22,182 nucleotides of DNA from Dehalococcoidia bacterium (GTDB lineage Bacteria; Chloroflexota; Dehalococcoidia; JAENJB01): the NCBI GenBank assembly GCA_016844565.1, contig JAENJB010000039.1, positions 1 to 22,182 of the forward strand, read 5' to 3'. The notes under the pieces are model-generated. The model saw nothing but the letters and a program-made list of their open reading frames with translations. It was not told the DNA's origin and did not search any database. Position numbers and translations under genes: made by a program. Positions 20,930 through 22,182 of the stretch are shown piece after piece (positions within the stretch are counted from its first letter, which is position 1; each line of letters starts with the position of its first letter).

Positions 20930-21358
20930 TTGAAGGACCGCCCGGAAAGTAGTTTCCCACTGGCCCGGCGTTACGCCGACAAGATGATCGCCCACGCCCG
21001 AGAGGAAGCGCCGAACGAGTGCTGCGGTATCCTTGCCGGTCCTGCGAATGAAGGACGGGTGGAGAAGCTCTACCACGGCATCAACGCGGAGAAGAGCCCG
21101 GTGCGTTACAACATCGATCCTCAGCAGCTACTCAGCATCCACGAGGAAACGGAGGCCAAGGGCTGGGCAATCCTGGGAATATACCATTCTCATACCCACA
21201 CCGAGGCTTTTCCGTCGGCCACCGACGTCCGGCTGGCATTCTGGCCCGACTCCACCTACCTCATCATCTCCCTGAAGGAGCAGGGGGAGCCGGTCATACG
21301 CGCCTTCTCCATCAGGGATGGGCGGATCGAGGAGAAACAGGTTGTCATCGGGGAATAG
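20930..21358 (+). CDS. JAMM/MPN+ metalloprotease (Mec/QbsD/HcyD-like)
   Basis: A 142-residue zinc protease. The JAMM site is complete: Glu30 in APNECCGILAG, then HSHTHTEAFPSATD with His86, His88, Ser96 and Asp99 (HxH-x7-SxxD). In CysO-type systems this enzyme releases cysteine from the carrier-cysteine adduct, and in QbsD/HcyD-type systems it removes the tail after Gly-Gly; here it may do both. No ATG fits the N-terminus. I place the start at TTG 20930, one base after the carrier's stop; the open frame reaches back to 20870 inside the carrier gene. ATG 20984 would cut into the first conserved helix. Confidence 0.87.
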   Translation: MKDRPESSFPLARRYADKMIAHAREEAPNECCGILAGPANEGRVEKLYHGINAEKSPVRYNIDPQQLLSIHEETEAKGWAILGIYHSHTHTEAFPSATDVRLAFWPDSTYLIISLKEQGEPVIRAFSIRDGRIEEKQVVIGE

Positions 21359-21367
21359 GAGGACTTG

Positions 21368-22171
21368 ATGGGCATTACAATAGGCATTGACCCCATTATA
21401 TTCAGGGTGGGAGGCTTTGCCCTGAGCTGGTACAGCCTGGTGGTGATGCTGGCGGCTGCCACCGGCATCACGGTCGCCCTCAAGGTGGGCGCCGAGCGCG
21501 GTTTCAAGAAGGACGAGGTCCTGAACCTGATGTCCTGGGTCCTCATCGCCGCCCTGGTCGGATCGAGACTCTTCCACGTCGTAGACCTGTGGGACTATTA
21601 TGTGCAGAACCCCTCGCAGATATTCATGCTCTGGCACGGCGGTCTGGCCATCTGGGGTGGCGTGACGGGGGCGCTCGTGACCGTGGTCGTGTATGCCTAT
21701 CTGAGAAAGCTGCCCGTCTGGAGATTGCTTGATGTGATGGCCCTGGCCTTGCTCTCCGGTCAGATAATCGGACGTATCGCCTGTGTCATTAACGGAGATG
21801 AGGCGGGTAAGGTGACCAGTCTTCCGTGGGGTTTCATCTATACGAACCCCGACTCCCCGCTACCCCTTGAGTCACTCCGTAATGTGCCGACTCACCCTTA
21901 TGCCGTATATGAGATGATTTGGAACGGTCTCACGCTTCTCTTCCTCTGGCGCATGAGAAAGCGCGTCAAGGTAGAAGGACAGCTGTTCTTGTACTATGCT
22001 GCTCTCTACTCAATGGCGCGCTTTTTCCTCACCTACGTCAGGGTGCAGAGAGAGTACGCCTTTGGCCTCCAGCAGGCCCAGTGGATCGCGCTCCTGATGA
22101 TGGTAGTTGTGCTGGTGACGGGGCTTTACCTACTGAGGAAGACCAAACCCGCCGAGGAACGGCCAGCCTAG
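21368..22171 (+). CDS. lgt: Prolipoprotein diacylglyceryl transferase
   Basis: About 267 residues with seven membrane segments. The enzyme transfers diacylglycerol from phosphatidylglycerol to the lipobox cysteine of prolipoproteins. Motifs: HGGLAIWGG after the second helix, then GQIIGRIACVINGDEAG (the family's GRxxNFxNxE-like signature with Arg and Asn-Gly-Asp/Glu) and THPYAVYEMIWN (HPxxxYE). ATG 21368 is five bases after AGGAGG (21357-21362); TTG 21365 is too close to it. It lies 9 bases downstream of the JAMM gene and is probably co-transcribed, although functionally unrelated. The last 11 bases of the window hold nothing recognisable. Confidence 0.94.
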   Translation: MGITIGIDPIIFRVGGFALSWYSLVVMLAAATGITVALKVGAERGFKKDEVLNLMSWVLIAALVGSRLFHVVDLWDYYVQNPSQIFMLWHGGLAIWGGVTGALVTVVVYAYLRKLPVWRLLDVMALALLSGQIIGRIACVINGDEAGKVTSLPWGFIYTNPDSPLPLESLRNVPTHPYAVYEMIWNGLTLLFLWRMRKRVKVEGQLFLYYAALYSMARFFLTYVRVQREYAFGLQQAQWIALLMMVVVLVTGLYLLRKTKPAEERPA

Positions 22172-22182
22172 AATCTCTAACA

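Overview
The window looks like a chromosomal segment of a high-GC anaerobic bacterium, most likely a Chloroflexota of the Dehalococcoidia type. This is inferred from the linked cmk-plsC-ispH genes, the polA-fpg pair, a clade-typical mix of ferrous-iron uptake, paired acyl-CoA dehydrogenases and a sulfite-reductase/sulfur-carrier locus, and an interspersed palindromic repeat beginning TCATTGCGAG and ending CTCGCAATGA, which I recall from genomes of that group. No rRNA, tRNA, CRISPR array, prophage or transposase was seen.

Layout. 1-1415, minus strand: the 5' end of der and argF. 1692-5242, plus: polA and fpg (DNA replication and repair), both with reading-frame breaks. 5259-9698, plus: an iron island of FTR1-type permease, a Fur-family regulator, FeoB, a 64-residue eight-cysteine protein and a DtxR-FeoA fusion. 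9731-11108, plus: a consensus promoter with an operator-like palindrome, an NsrR-like Rrf2 regulator, a YgbA-family (NO-induced) protein and an HD-domain protein. 11256-13861, plus: a NifU-type Fe-S scaffold domain, cmk, plsC and ispH. 13858-16961, minus: a lone AsnC/Lrp ligand-binding domain, two acyl-CoA dehydrogenase subunits and a HIT protein. 17032-17127: back-to-back divergent promoters. 17169-22171, plus: Rrf2 regulator, cysK, sulfite reductase with an appended TusA-like domain, ThiF/MoeB E1-like enzyme, CysO/MoaD-like sulfur carrier, JAMM protease and lgt.

The most interesting system is the 17.2-21.4 kb cluster. It reads as a complete sulfite-to-cysteine route that uses a protein thiocarboxylate. 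Sulfite is reduced, sulfur passes through TusA, the carrier tail after Gly-Gly (EDCCR) is trimmed by the JAMM protease, ThiF activates the carrier, CysK transfers the sulfur, and JAMM releases cysteine. An Fe-S-type Rrf2 regulator sits in front of it. The parts resemble the Mycobacterium CysO-CysM-Mec and Wolinella HcyS-HcyD-HcyF systems. The Sir-TusA join, the five-residue tail with two cysteines and the CysK (rather than CysM) partner are the features worth testing.

A second theme is sequence integrity. Six genes (polA, fpg, nifU-like, ispH, one acyl-CoA dehydrogenase, sir-tusA) carry an internal frameshift, short deletion or stop. Several are normally indispensable, so assembly or sequencing error is the first explanation to exclude. 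Two families of short palindromic repeats populate the intergenic gaps, in one place apparently nested.
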